Positions 1-11,390 of a stretch of 64,000 nt of DNA are shown here, one piece after another. The notes under the pieces are model-generated. The model saw only the letters and a program-made list of their open reading frames with translations, made no database searches and was not told where the DNA came from. The position numbers and the translations under genes were made by a program. The first letter of the stretch is position 1. Each line of letters starts with the position of its first letter. The stretch is from Brachionus rotundiformis. Lineage: Eukaryota; Rotifera; Eurotatoria; Ploima; Brachionidae. The stretch spans positions 3,207,964-3,271,963 of the forward strand of contig JAESIW010000020.1 of NCBI GenBank assembly GCA_016802295.1. The letters run 5' to 3'.

Positions 1-2575
1 ACGATTTGTTTCAGTTATTGATTGCATAATTCTTATTAAAGCTTTCCACTCGAGCTTAATTGCACCAAATTAAAAAATATTTATTGTTTTTTGGCATTTC
101 TTATGCCTTGTCTAACATAAATAAATTCATATCCTAATCAATGTAAGCACTTGATGCAAACAAACTGTTTTTAATTTTAAAAAATAATTTTAGTATATTA
201 AAAAAAAAAGCTAGAAGAAACAAACAAAATTGTTTTATTTGACTACCGGCAACAATAAGAAACAATATAAGAAACAAAAAACTCAAAAATAAAAATAATT
301 TAAAACTATTTTGAGCCTTGAACAAAAAATAATCATCAGTTGCACTATCAAAACGAACTTAATTATTTAAAAATGAATAATATTTGATAAATTAAAAAAT
401 AAACTAAGTAGAATAACTTTAAACTGTAATGAGTGCTCGGCATAGAGTGATATAAACATTTAGATTATACAGGGTACTTTGAATCTATTCTTATTTTTTT
501 GTTTCAACTATTTTTGTACAGAAAAATGTACCTGTCAACCAAACGTTGATCTGTTATAAAAAATTTATAAAATATTTAAAGTATTGAAATTGTCAAATTT
601 ATAAGAGCAAATATTTAAATTATCTTTTTTCTAAAGAAAGCATAAACACGGAAAGGTTTTAAATTGGCCTCTGTTTAACTTAAATAAAAAAAATTTAATT
701 CATCATGAATCAGTTAAAATAAATGAAAACTATAAAAAGCAAGAATTTATGCTTTATTTCATAATTTTAATTTAATAATAAACTAATTGAATTATGGTAA
801 AAACAAGAGTAGAAACTTTTATTTTATTTACTCTTTGCTCTATCAATAAAAATAGATCAATTCTATTCTTTATTTTGTGCCTTAGAATATCTTTTTCTCA
901 AAGTATTTTTAGAACCTTTTAAAAGATTCTGTAAATAGATTCTTGAACTTGATTAAGTTTTAAAAATACTTTTTTTCCTTGACTTAAATGACAGTTGAAC
1001 CTCTCTAATTAAAATAAATTAAAAAAATTCATCAGAAGGTGTTTAAATGAAATGTTTTTTTGTCAGCTAAGATTTTATAAGATGATAATAGTTGTTTATT
1101 TTAATTTTATAAAAAAAAATAATAAGGCATATGAAAAATTGTATAACTGTTTGATATTAAAAAAAAACTCAATACTAATTTCTAAGTCAATTATTTAGTT
1201 AATTAACGAAATTTAAATTTAAGATCAGCTTCAAACAATCCTCTGATCGTTTGGGTTAACAGTAAAATTAAGTTTTCCTCAAGAAGAATTTTTTAATCTT
1301 ACAATCAAATGAAGGGAAATATTTTTATTTGTTTATGATGTCAAACCACTTTAACCATTTTCAAGTATTATGGATAATTTTACATCTATTTAATTTTGAA
1401 CAATTTTGTAGACATTAAATATCAAGCAAAGCATAAAATATGTTTTTCTATTAAATTTTATACCTAAAGCTTTTTTTAAGTACAACTTTTGAATATGATC
1501 ATTAAAATTCGATAATAAATTTCAATTTTACATAAAATTGAATGTTTGCTGAGTCATTTGTCTAAGTCAGCTTTGAACATTTTTATTAATTTGGTATGAT
1601 TGCTTCAGATGAGCATTTCTTATCATTAAAAACTCTTTTTCCCAAGAAATAAAATCATTACATAAAATTTTTCCCTTTTTAATCATGAAAAATATAAAAA
1701 ATCCTTTATATTCATCTATATTAATTAAATGAAAAGATAATTCCTGTTTTTCTTGACTGATTTCTCTCCTACATGAGGTCGTACAAGTGTCGTGTAAAGC
1801 ATTTTCAATCATCCTTAATGAGCCATTGTACAGTTTCTTGAATTAAGATTTCCACAAGTTTAATATGAATACAAAGATATTTTTCACGAGCTTTTAAAAC
1901 TAAAAAATAGTAAAATTTAAGATCAAATTTCAGGCATGTTCAGATTTTATTAAATGCTTTATTTCACCATTTTCCCAGATTACACATGATTTTATTTTTT
2001 AAATATAAAAAAATTATGGTTTTGGAAAATTCAAAAATTCTAAATTCTGCAATGCTTTAATTTGTGCTTTTTTAAATTTATTAAAATTAAATGTGACATG
2101 TCTTAAATTATATGCAAAGTTAAATATTTGAAGGTTTAGGTGAAAAAAAAAGAGATAAAAATTACAAAATGGAGTGGGTAATCGATAAATTTTAATTTTC
2201 TCCCACCAGTGTGTAAAAAAAATGATACTAAAAATAGTAATTACTTTTGCATATTTATTTTAATTAAGTACTAGTAAGAGTTTAGCTGTCTAATATTTTA
2301 ACTATCTATCCAACTGTTCGCCACGCTTGTAAGCTATGATTAAAGTTTGGCTTTCATTAATTGTTAGACCAAGTGAACAAAAATCGACTTATTAAATTAA
2401 TAAATTAGACAAAATTAAAACCTATTAAAAATATAATTCGCTCAAATAAATAAATAGAACATTTTAAATTTATAAATTTTATTCAAGAATTTAGAACAGA
2501 TACCTGATGAATTAAGAATTAATTTCATTTTTATTAAAAATTTAAAAAGAACTTCTCAATTAATGAAAAAATTTC
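1..2575. other. AT-rich intergenic DNA
   Basis: No gene is supported here. The open frames at 134-325 and 1567-1812 are short, low-complexity and rich in F, K, I and L, as expected of A/T-rich DNA. The only recognisable content is a short retroelement fragment near 2141-2214, listed separately. Confidence 0.6.
2141..2214 (-). mobile_element. short fragment of signature-B non-LTR retroelement
   Basis: This stretch resembles part of the relic at 35.68-35.77 kb. Both read, on the plus strand, a run of A, then GAGATAA, a 'AATGGAGT-GGGTA-TCGATAAAT' type core, and CCACCAGTGTG. In the 35.7 kb copy the minus strand of this core encodes the C-terminal end of a reverse-transcriptase ORF. Only about 75 bp is recognisable. 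Confidence 0.5.
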
Positions 2576-5035
2576 CTAATCAGAACATTCAAACAATTCG
2601 TCCAAACAAGTCTTAAACAAAGCTATGTCACTTAATTTTATTTTGTCTCCATTTTCAGCTAATAAACGTTGATAAAAAAAATCCACACTTTCGCATTTAA
2701 TTTTATATATTTCAGCCAATATTTTTCCATCTACTTTACCCAAATTATCTATAATTGATTTGTGAATATTTTTTGTCTGAAACCATTCAGCAACTTGATC
2801 ACTTGACCAAGTATAAGTTGGCAAAACATCGCTAGATCGTCTGCTTAAGTTAGTTTTTATTTTATCATTATCTTTTGAATCCTTGCTTCTTGGTCGCTTT
2901 TCGTTCGAAAAATCTAATGATTTTATATAATTCAGCAATAATTTAATAGATTTTTCCAAGTCAGCCCCGCACAAATTTATACTAAATTTTTGATTAAACA
3001 CACTTAACATCCAACCTTCTGCTTCTTCAAAATATTCCTGTGTATTAATTCTGATCAGCTCTTTGCCAATATGCTTTGCGTATCTTGCCTCCATTTGGCA
3101 GTACTCGTTCAGTCTGTACTTCTCATTGACCAAAGCTATGCAAATGTGGCAATTTTGGATTCCGAAGCATCGCGTGCTATTCTGACTTGTTACAACATAA
3201 TAGTCCTGACTTTCCAATTTTTTCCTAAGCTTCTGGCACAAACTTTCATCACATTTATCAAAAGAAATCATTATCACAGTCCGGAGCTCCGGCTCAAAGC
3301 TTGGATCATCTCTATCCGGAATCAAGTTAAGCAACCAAAGGACCGACTCTGCTGAGTGAAAAAGCTTACTGTTCTTACTCAGCTCAATCTCATAAAAGCT
3401 TTTTAAAAAGTCACAAAATTCTCTGTCTTCGAGAATTCCTTCTACCAAATTTGCATCAAAACAAAGCTGCATGAGCAGCTTCAATGCATAAAACCTTTCC
3501 TTATCATCACCATCGTAGATAAAATATTTTATGATATTGAGTTTTTTGTAAATAAGTCTTTTAAATTCGGTATTAAGGGCCAAGCGGCGTAAACAGTTGA
3601 GGAGATTTTTTTTCGGAATTTTAAGGCCAAACAAAAAATTTTCACTTTTGTTCACTGGGTCCAACTGCTGGAACAAAATGTCCATAGTTGTGCGCACTAC
3701 TTTATCATTGTCTGCCAATGTCTCCTCTCTAATAAAACACATTACCCAATAGCATAAAAACACCTTATTGTCCATTTTTTCATTTATTTTGAGTAAAAAT
3801 TTTGCCAAACGTTGCAAAACTTCAAAGGCCTGTACCTGTGACCAGACAGCCTTTTCATTATGGGAATTTCTGGACACCAGATAGATGAATTCAACAATGT
3901 TGTAGCATATATCCACTGGACATTGAACCATGCGCTGAATGAACTCCTTATCGCTTAAGATGTTCATGTAGATAAAAAAAAATTTATTATCTCCCACTGT
4001 CAGGTAGTCTTTCCGCTTAGATTTAAAGTAATAGATTGAGTTTATCAAGGCGGTCAAATAGTGTAGAATAGAAACTCTAGTTTCATTTGAACTGAGAGAA
4101 TTTTTTGGGTAGTTAAGCTCAATAGCCTGGTCCTCAAAGTCAAACTTTAATCTATTTTCAGACACATATGACAACATTCTTTCAAAATGAGAAAACAATT
4201 CATCGGTCAACAATGACTCATATTCTTGAAAGCTTTTTGTTTGGGTCATTTTAAAAAGCTTGAGAAACATGCAATATATGTCATAATTTTTCATAATTCT
4301 TCCGGGATCCTGGCAGTTGTCTAGGCTATCCAAAAGGTTTTGTACAGAAAAATCCTGATTCAAATTTGAATAGACAAAGTTTAGCTCTTTGTTAAAAAGA
4401 CTTTCTAGGCGACACTTCTTGCTGAAATCGACCAAAATTTGCTCCATTCCCAATGCGTTCCAAATAGACTTATTCAAGAATTTATGCTCGGATAAATTTT
4501 TGAATATTTTTAATATAGATATCATCAAGTGATGAATATCTAAGGTCTTGTTGTACTCATTAAGAAATATGTCTTTTTCATAAAATTCCAATAGGATCTC
4601 TATTATGTGATTGTCGATTAATTGTTGATTGAAAATACTCAACTCAGTGTTTAGACTAGCCATTTGAGTCAGGTTATAAGTTATTTGTATAACAAATACC
4701 AGCATTGAAATGGCGCAGTCGTTTGGCTTGGAATCCACATTTGCCAAGCTTTCATCGTATTCATAATTTTTAAGCTTAAATGAGTTGCATATTTGACTGT
4801 AGCTTGAAAACAGGCTGGTTAAAATCTTGTCAAACTCGTACTTTAGTAAACAGCTCCAGTCAGTGTTCTTTTCCAAAAAAGAATCATCTTGGATCAAATT
4901 TTTGATTGTTAGCAGACTTTCGAAAGCATTTACATCTTCCATCAGCTGAAATGGATCGCGGTTTTTCTTAAAATATTTTACTGAACGCGTGAAATTTTGA
5001 TATTTTTCTTCATACAAACTCATTCTAAGCTCCAA
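2576..5035 (-). CDS. ARM-like/TIR/SAM domain protein (SARM1-related architecture)
   Basis: An intronless 819-codon gene. Residues 1 to about 580 are leucine-rich and helical, consistent with ARM/HEAT-type repeats (inferred; no single motif is diagnostic). Residues 585 to about 705 read as a TIR domain: a first strand 'VIMISFDKCDESL', a core strand 'CHICIALVNEKYRLNEYC', and 'QMEARYA', in which Glu649 sits where the catalytic glutamate of NAD-cleaving TIR domains lies. Residues 741-819 look like a SAM domain with the 'VDGKILAEI' core. Human SARM1 is ARM-SAM-SAM-TIR, so TIR and SAM are in the opposite order here. TIR enzymes of this kind can consume NAD, and SAM domains oligomerise; activity here is an inference. 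The start is Met1 or Met5. No signal peptide or membrane segment is seen. Confidence 0.75.
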   Translation of the reverse strand: MELRMSLYEEKYQNFTRSVKYFKKNRDPFQLMEDVNAFESLLTIKNLIQDDSFLEKNTDWSCLLKYEFDKILTSLFSSYSQICNSFKLKNYEYDESLANVDSKPNDCAISMLVFVIQITYNLTQMASLNTELSIFNQQLIDNHIIEILLEFYEKDIFLNEYNKTLDIHHLMISILKIFKNLSEHKFLNKSIWNALGMEQILVDFSKKCRLESLFNKELNFVYSNLNQDFSVQNLLDSLDNCQDPGRIMKNYDIYCMFLKLFKMTQTKSFQEYESLLTDELFSHFERMLSYVSENRLKFDFEDQAIELNYPKNSLSSNETRVSILHYLTALINSIYYFKSKRKDYLTVGDNKFFFIYMNILSDKEFIQRMVQCPVDICYNIVEFIYLVSRNSHNEKAVWSQVQAFEVLQRLAKFLLKINEKMDNKVFLCYWVMCFIREETLADNDKVVRTTMDILFQQLDPVNKSENFLFGLKIPKKNLLNCLRRLALNTEFKRLIYKKLNIIKYFIYDGDDKERFYALKLLMQLCFDANLVEGILEDREFCDFLKSFYEIELSKNSKLFHSAESVLWLLNLIPDRDDPSFEPELRTVIMISFDKCDESLCQKLRKKLESQDYYVVTSQNSTRCFGIQNCHICIALVNEKYRLNEYCQMEARYAKHIGKELIRINTQEYFEEAEGWMLSVFNQKFSINLCGADLEKSIKLLLNYIKSLDFSNEKRPRSKDSKDNDKIKTNLSRRSSDVLPTYTWSSDQVAEWFQTKNIHKSIIDNLGKVDGKILAEIYKIKCESVDFFYQRLLAENGDKIKLSDIALFKTCLDELFECSD

Positions 5036-5167
5036 ACAAAATAAATTAGAAAATTATTTTCTTATTCATCAAAATGCAATCATTAATAGATAAAATAAAT
5101 ATGATAGTTTCCAAGCAATTTTATATCAGCTTGAAGTGCTTGAGAATAAATTTCTAGGAAAAATATT

Positions 5168-5239
5168 TTCCCGTGCCGGGAATTGAACCCGGGCCTTGAC
5201 GGTGAGAGCGTCAAATCCTAACCACTAGACCACGCGGGA
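5168..5239 (-). tRNA. tRNA-Glu (CTC)
   Basis: The minus strand folds as a full cloverleaf. The D-arm is GGTCTAGTGGTTAGGA, the anticodon loop CTCTCAC reads CTC and is closed by TTGACG/CGTCAA, and the T-arm is CCCGGGTTCAATTCCCGG. The acceptor stem has one C-A mismatch at pair 6-67. A run of T follows on the minus strand, fitting a Pol III terminator. No intron is present. Confidence 0.93.
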
Positions 5240-5307
5240 CGTGTTTTTATCTAGTAAAAAATTAATAAGAATTTTCGTGTGAATAGTTGAATTTTGTAAA
5301 AAAAAAA

Positions 5308-5379
5308 CTCCGTGACGGGGAATTGAACCCCGGTCTCCCGCGTGACAGGCGGGGATACTCACCACTATACTATCACGGA
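5308..5379 (-). tRNA. tRNA-Asp (GTC)
   Basis: The minus strand gives a cloverleaf with acceptor TCCGTGA/TCACGGA, D-arm TAGTATAGTGGTGAGTA, anticodon loop CTGTCAC reading GTC closed by CCCGC/GCGGG, and T-arm CCGGGGTTCAATTCCCCG. G is the discriminator base. Nine T residues follow immediately on the minus strand as a Pol III terminator. It lies 68 bp upstream of the tRNA-Glu gene on the same strand. Confidence 0.95.
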
Positions 5380-6690
5380 TTGTACATTAATTTCAAACAA
5401 TTAGGATTTCTAATTGATTTAAATATTTTCCAATTTAAATCATTTAAATAAAGAATGATACTAAATTCAAATATATTTATTAAATTTTATTAACTTTTTT
5501 AATTTTATCTTATCAAAAAGTAATTAATGAATTGATAAAAGTTAAATCATATTTTTGTGTTAATTAGAATAAATATTTAAAATTTTTTTATTAATTTATA
5601 CCATTATATTTGTACAATTTCAAGAAAAATCAAATTCTTATCAACAATAAATCAATAATTTCTTGAATACAACATGTAAAAATGAAATAAAAAGTTTCCT
5701 GTAATTTAAAGAAAAATTCAAAGAGAGGTCATATTGTAAAGATTCAAAAGTAAACCACAAAAATACCATTCGGTCAATTGAATTAGCATTTGGACTTGGA
5801 TGTCAGTTTGTGCAAAGCGCGGAAAAGTGTCTCTTTAGCAGGTGTTTCAATAGAAGAATGTACCAGTTTCAATAGAAGAGGTACTGGATTATATTGTGAG
5901 ACAATTATTAAAATCTCCAGACATTACTTATAAGTTAATAAAATTTGGACTCATTACACTTTTTTCATTTATTTAATCTATAATATAAAATTTTTCTAGG
6001 ATTTGTTATATCAGCGCACACTTTTTTTTAATGCACTAACAAAACTTTTCAACAAACACAGGTTTATTTTCAACATAAAGTGCTTATCGCACATTTATGT
6101 GCGCTGAATAGATATTTTGGATATTTTTTACTAAAAAAAATTTTTTTAATATTTTTAGAAATGTTTACTAGATTAAAAAAAAATAAATAGTATTAGATGG
6201 AAAAAAATATATAAAAAACATTTTTGCACATTTTTTTGAAATAACTTTTTTTTGCATATTTTTCCCAGTCAGTTTAGCTTTAGATGAGGATGAGGAAGTT
6301 GAGGAAATGAATAAGAGAGGAATAAAAGCGGACAAATTTAAAAATAACTTGTTGAGTTTTACACTTGTGTCATAAATCAACAATATTTTTACATTCATTA
6401 TGACATGAAATTAACCTTTTATTTCATTCTAAATTAACCGTTTTAATATTTAAGATTTTTATTCAAATTTAAACATTAATTAAAAGTCATTTGATTTAAT
6501 ATAGACTTGTTTATAAGTCACAGTTTTGAGTCAAAGTTGTGACTTAACTTAACTTAAATTCTTTTTTTAAAACAAGTTTCAATTTCAATTTCAAGATTAA
6601 TCAACAGGCTGGTGCCCTTAACATAAATACCGATTAACGTTCCACTTATTTAAATAAAATAAATTTTACAAATTAAAAAGTAAATTGTTT
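5380..6690. other. AT-rich intergenic DNA with a spaced inverted repeat
   Basis: No gene is supported. The frame at 6168-6398 (minus) is low-complexity. A 9-bp inverted repeat, CAGCGCACA at 6012-6020 and TGTGCGCTG at 6098-6106, encloses about 77 bp and may mark a small mobile element or be chance. Confidence 0.45.
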
Positions 6691-6699
6691 ATATAATTA

Positions 6700-7385
6700 T
6701 TTAAAAAGTAAACATTGAAATATTTAAATTAATTTTTTTTACAAAATCTGAGAAAATAAAATTGATATTATTAAAAATTGAATGCTTAAATGTTGTAAAT
6801 TTCAACATTGATCTCTTGATCCCAGAGCAATTTATAAGTCTTGAGTAAAAAATTCCAAAAATTTTTTCACCATTCACCGATTTTGATCTTGGTTCTATCA
6901 CATTCTCACTTTTTCTTAAATTATATTTCAAATTTCTTGAGTCATTATTCTTTAAATTCTGCCTTAGTTTTTCAGGAGAATTATGAAAGTAAAGTGTTTT
7001 ATAAAGAAAAGATAGCATTTTATGTCGGAATGCATTTAAGCTATATTTTTCTAAGAAGTAATTAATATCATTAAAGTTATTTACATCAAAACTGACCTAA
7101 AAAAATTAAATATTGTTAAGCAATAACCCTTGGCCAATTTGTTATTGCCTCTTGAGAAATAGCATAAGAGAGTCGAGCAATAATCAATGAAAATAAGGCA
7201 ATATAAGCGTCTTAAAAAACTGTATTGTTACAGAAGTTGATAGATAGAATAGTCTCTTAATGCTGAATACTTTTTTATTCACAACTAATGAGATACTACA
7301 TGCAAATTTAGAAAAATTTAGATTTTGATCAACTCTATAATCTAAAAGAGTTATTTCATAGACAACTTTTATATCATTTCGACTA
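6700..7385 (-). mobile_element. decayed non-LTR retrotransposon, C-terminal RT region
   Basis: On the minus strand, with frameshifts, the segment reads 'VNKKVFSIKRLFYLS', then 'VTIQFFKTLILPYFHYCS'. This is the region after the reverse-transcriptase palm in LINE elements (an F-x3-L-x-P-x-F-x-YC core). It resembles the relic at 59.7-60.2 kb, which reads 'INKRLYAIRRLFYLS' and 'FQFFKSFIMPFFDYC'. The open frame at 6701-7018 carries the downstream tail, 'NLKYNLRKSENVIEPRSKS' and 'GEKIFGIFYSRLIN'. The 5' two thirds of an element are absent. Confidence 0.65.
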
Positions 7386-7933
7386 TTATTTCAATTATTT
7401 AAAAAAGTCAAGTAGCACATTTTTGATGGATAGGTCTCAAAATACAACATATCTAGCTTACAGTGTGTGATATAGCGACATCTTTGTCGATATCACTGGT
7501 TTAATTAACTAACTTAACCATGAGCGTTTAAGTTAGAAAGGAGCATAAATAGCTGCTCCAATACGTCTAACGAGGAGATCGGATAGACGGGCCCAAGGGT
7601 ACTAATGTAAACATTACACAGTGAAGGCGCTTGATTAAAGAAAACAAATAATCTCTGAATAGTTGAATCATTGTTTTGAAGAAAAAATTGTATAGAGACT
7701 AACAAAATGTACTAAATAATAGCTTTATTTTCAAAAATTTTAAATAAATTTCTAACTATTTGAACTTAATTATATGATAAGAATATTTTAAAAACTTGAC
7801 AAACAAGGCCGTCTCCAACAAAGCAGAGACACACACTGCCCATAACAAGAATTAACAAAAATTTTATTTTAAAAACAAATTAACATTTATAAACATAACG
7901 AGTTCATTTCGTTAATAATTTACTCTATAAGGT
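7386..7933. other. intergenic DNA between retroelement relic and ZC3H18-like gene
   Basis: No gene is recognised. The stretch at about 7500-7660 is less AT-rich than its surroundings and holds a 63-codon frame (7514-7705, minus) of no recognisable family. It may be further mobile-element debris. Confidence 0.4.
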
Positions 7934-9560
7934 TCACTTGGTCATAGCTTTTTTCTTGCTCAATGCACTTTCTAAAAGCTTAAGTTGATCTTTAATCATC
8001 TGTTTTTTGTCGCCTTTGGACTTGCTAGGCGACAACTTGGCGCGCTTAGCGTGAGACTGCTTGGATTTCTTTGACTTGGATTGCTTTTCGTTCTCATCAT
8101 CGCTGTAAGACGCGTCGTCACTAGACCCAGAAGACGACGACTCTGACTTGCTAGACGAATAGCTGCTAGCCGATGAATTGCTCCTGCTTGTTTTCCTCTT
8201 GGTGCCAATGGCTTTCTTCAATGACAAATCTGAAACCTGGCGTCCGGGCAAAGGCTTAGACCCGGCGGACGCCTCCTTTTTGATTCTATTAGGACCTTTT
8301 TTGGCTCTGTGAGAGGGAGACCTGGACCGCGACGACCTCGAGCTACTTCGCGAGCTGTACGAGCTTCGGCTTGAATAGGAGCTTCTGCTTGCCGACCTGC
8401 TCTTGGACCTGGAGCGCGATCTCGACTCCGAACTCGATGAGCTGTAGCTTTCCGACCTTCGTCTCTCTTGTCTTTCACGCCCTGTTCTAGATCTTAAAAA
8501 TTGTTACCAAGGTAACCAAGTTAAATTGAATAGTCTACCTGTCCCACGGGTCGTGCCACGAATCGCCTCGAGATTTGTTCGAATTTACGCCTCTGGCTCT
8601 GGGTGATGGAGACCTTCTATCAAACGGCTTGTACATTCTTGACCTAGATTGGCCGCTTGTCTCATAGGACTTGTTTACAAATTTTAAAAAAAGTAAACAT
8701 AGATAACTAGATTTACTCTGTTGAGGCCTCTAGATGCTTGGTATTGATCTCTGTGCTCATCGCGGCTCTCATATCGCCGCGCTTTAAACTCCAATATTTC
8801 CTCATCTTCCATCTCATCATCCACATTGTAATTTGACTCAACATTTACATACCGTTCATCATTTTCTTTTTCATTCTCCAAGTCTTTTAAGCTTAAGTTC
8901 ATTTTTTTGTCATCAAATTGGTCTTTTTCCATTTGTTTTCTCTTTAGGGCCTTTTCTTTCATTTCCTTGGCCTGTCTCAATGCTCGTTCCCAAGCAGTTT
9001 CGGTTTTTTCCTCGGCCGTTTTGGCCATAGACGCAGACGGGTCCATTTGTGGCGCTGATTTTTGCGCAAATACCTGGGCTGTGGGGTCTTGGAATTCGAG
9101 AAAGTTGTAGTTGCCAGTGTCGTTTACTCCTGGATGAAGAAATTTGCAACTACGACCCCAGTTGCATTTACCACGTTGGTAATATTTGCACAAAACCTTG
9201 GGAATAAAGGCCTTTTTGACCTTTTCGCCATCATTTATTTCGCCTTCCTCTTCTGAGTTTTTTTCCTCAATTGTATCTTTTTTCTCGGCCTTTTCTTCAG
9301 CGCTATTGTCCTGCTTGGACTTGGGACTTTCCTAATTTACAGATAAGGTTTATATTTTAATCTCTAAAGGCTTAAAGACATACGACTTCACCGTCGTCCA
9401 GGTCCGACTTGATTTCGCCATCGCTCTCATCCTCTGGTTTAGCCTCAGCGTTAGCCTTGGTCTTGGAACTATTCATGTGGTCGTCTTCTTCATAGTCGAG
9501 CTCATTTTGATCGTTGATATCCAACGACTCAGTTGGACTGTTTTCCTCTGTGTTGGACAT
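7934..9560 (-). CDS. ZC3H18: ZC3H18-like CCCH zinc-finger protein
   Basis: Four exons on the minus strand: 9560-9384, 9331-8717, 8669-8539 and 8492-7934. Together they give 493 codons in a continuous frame, and all introns have GT-AG ends. Order of parts: an acidic, low-complexity N-terminus; one CCCH finger, 'CKYYQRGKCNWGRSCKFLHP' (C-x7-C-x5-C-x3-H); an acidic 'DEMEDEEILEFKARRYESR' segment; a long RS/ER-rich region; and a short C-terminal coil, 'IKDQLKLLESALSKKKA'. In animals ZC3H18 links the nuclear cap-binding complex to the NEXT/exosome machinery. The vertebrate protein is about twice as long, so this is a compact version. The finger and C-terminal coil carry the assignment; the RS regions alone would not. 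Other RS-rich CCCH proteins remain possible. Confidence 0.72.
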
Positions 9561-10681
9561 TGTCAGCCTTTGTATTTATTTTTGCCAATAGGTCTAAATG
9601 GTTATTATTTAACAAGATTAAAAAATTTTCCAATTATCTGCAAATTCTTTCATTTTTTAGTTTGGTATTTCACAAAAAAGAAGAGAAAATTAGCTATCGT
9701 GTATGCGTGAATGCATGTACAACAACTTCGACACGACATATTTTTTGTCTTGTTTTAAGTGAATGTGACACACCATCAAAATATAATATTTAAGTTAATT
9801 TTTTCTTAAACAATTTTTTAATAAATTTTCATCACTTATTTGCCCAAAAAAATATTTTGTGTAAAATAAACCAGCATTAATTGATTTAATTTTTTATTCT
9901 TATTTTTATTAATTTATGGCTATGTATTGAAGCACGTTTAAAAGCATAAGCTTCCTCTATTTCCCTATTTGTTGTCTAATTTTGAATGTAAAATTTAACT
10001 TGGAATTGATATTAAACTATGCTCTTGTTAATCATTTGCAAATTAAGGTGAGAGTTGAACAATACAACAACCTATTTTTCTATATAAAAATATTTCCAGA
10101 CATGTGTTTTAATTTGTGAAAATTAATTTCTATTTTTAATAGTTAAAATTAAGTTGTACAATGTAAAAAATTCAATTCTATTTTATAATAAACAGTAAAA
10201 CTGCTCAGCTTCGAAGCCATATTTTTTGCCTCAGTCACAGAGCTTGATATTCTTTTAGCCAGGAATTTAAGATTTAAGATTATGGTTATGGATGGATACA
10301 TTGGTTTTTATAAATTTCCAATTCATATTCTGGTGCTGATTTTTTAATATTTAGATCTTGTCACATTTTGAGACTTTCTTTACTCAATCTTTTAACTCTT
10401 TTACCATAAAATAAAAAATAAAAATATTATTAATTTAACAGAATTTACTGCTCCAAGTTTCTTCATTTACAATTACTTTCTCCTATGTTATTTGAATTTC
10501 TATCTGATTTAATGTTGAAAACTTTTTTTTCATTCATTGATTCAAGATTTTGTTCTAAGAAATCAAAATCATATTTTAAAAATATATTTATTTAATATTA
10601 TCTAGCAATTTAATTTCATATTACAGTAAGAAAATTTTGGTAAAACTTTGCAAATTTAGCATCATTTAAAAATGGACAAAT
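9561..10681. other. AT-rich intergenic DNA
   Basis: No gene is recognised. It holds the probable promoter side of the ZC3H18-like gene and the flank of the retroelement beginning near 10682. Small frames at 9477-9793 are antisense to, or just upstream of, the first exon and look spurious. Confidence 0.5.
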
Positions 10682-11390
10682 TTGGCTGGAGTCCATATGC
10701 AGACGTTTTGCACATTATTAGCGGACTTTATCTTTGAATGCAATTCTGTTGCATCTACAGAACTAGTAAAAATCGTTGGAAAAATAGATATAAACTTTTT
10801 AAGAATTTTATTGGATGCCAATGTAGTTAAGTTATTGTATACCTCATTGGTAAGACCTCTTATTGAATATGGAGTTAGTGTTTGGAATCCATATCTGAAA
10901 GAAGATAAAAAGGAATTAGAAAAAGTACAACGTAGAGCTACGAAGTTGATTCCAGCCTTTAATAATCTTGAGTATGAAGAAAGATTGATTAGATTAAAAC
11001 TTACCACTTTGGAAACGAGAAGAAGAAGAGGCGATTTGATTCAGTTTTTTAAAATTGTAAACAGTCTTGAAACTGTTAAATTAGTAAGTGAAATCAGGTA
11101 CGTTCAAAGAAATAATTATATTTTGAGGGGTCATGCAAAGATGGTTACAAGAGAACTTATTAGAAATTGTCCATCACGTTTCAACTTTATCACAAACAGG
11201 GTTGTAAACGACTGGAACCGTTTACCAAAAAATGTTGTTGAAGCAAATTCATTGAATTCCTTCAAAGAAAGACTTGATGAATGGTTTATGGTACAGAATC
11301 TGGTGTGATTGCAAAGAACTGCCATAGCCTTACGGTTTAACTCGACTTGCTCGAGTCGCAGTTATTTTTACTACTACTACTATAATTTTT
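10682..11390 (+). mobile_element. 5'-truncated non-LTR (CR1/Jockey-like) retrotransposon end
   Basis: An open frame of 208 codons (10682-11308) encodes the C-terminal part of a LINE reverse-transcriptase protein. Typical landmarks are 'LLYTSLVRPLIEYGVSVWNP', 'LEKVQRRATKLIP', 'YEERLIRLKLTTLETRRRRG' and 'FNFITNRVVNDWNRLP'. Palm motifs and endonuclease are missing, so this is a 5'-truncated copy. A short 3' region follows with 'CTCGACTTGCTCGAGTCGCAG' type sequence and a (TAC)n/ACT-rich tail at about 11368-11384. The frame is uninterrupted, so the insertion looks younger than other copies in this window. Frame recovery upstream of about residue 40 is weak, so the left edge is approximate. Confidence 0.85.

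Noticed and set aside
1567..1812. 81-codon minus-strand frame
   Set aside because: There is no recognisable family; composition and isolation fit chance in AT-rich DNA.
3071..3355. 94-codon plus-strand frame within the ARM-like/TIR/SAM gene
   Set aside because: It is antisense to the TIR coding region, where the minus-strand domain assignment is clear.
8218..8478. 86-codon R/A-rich minus-strand frame in the ZC3H18-like gene
   Set aside because: It is an alternative frame of the RS-repeat exon; the arginine/serine-coding repeat gives open frames in other phases.
10682..11308. Host gene of 208 codons
   Set aside because: The sequence is the C-terminal part of a non-LTR reverse-transcriptase protein with an element-type 3' tail, so it is annotated as a mobile element.
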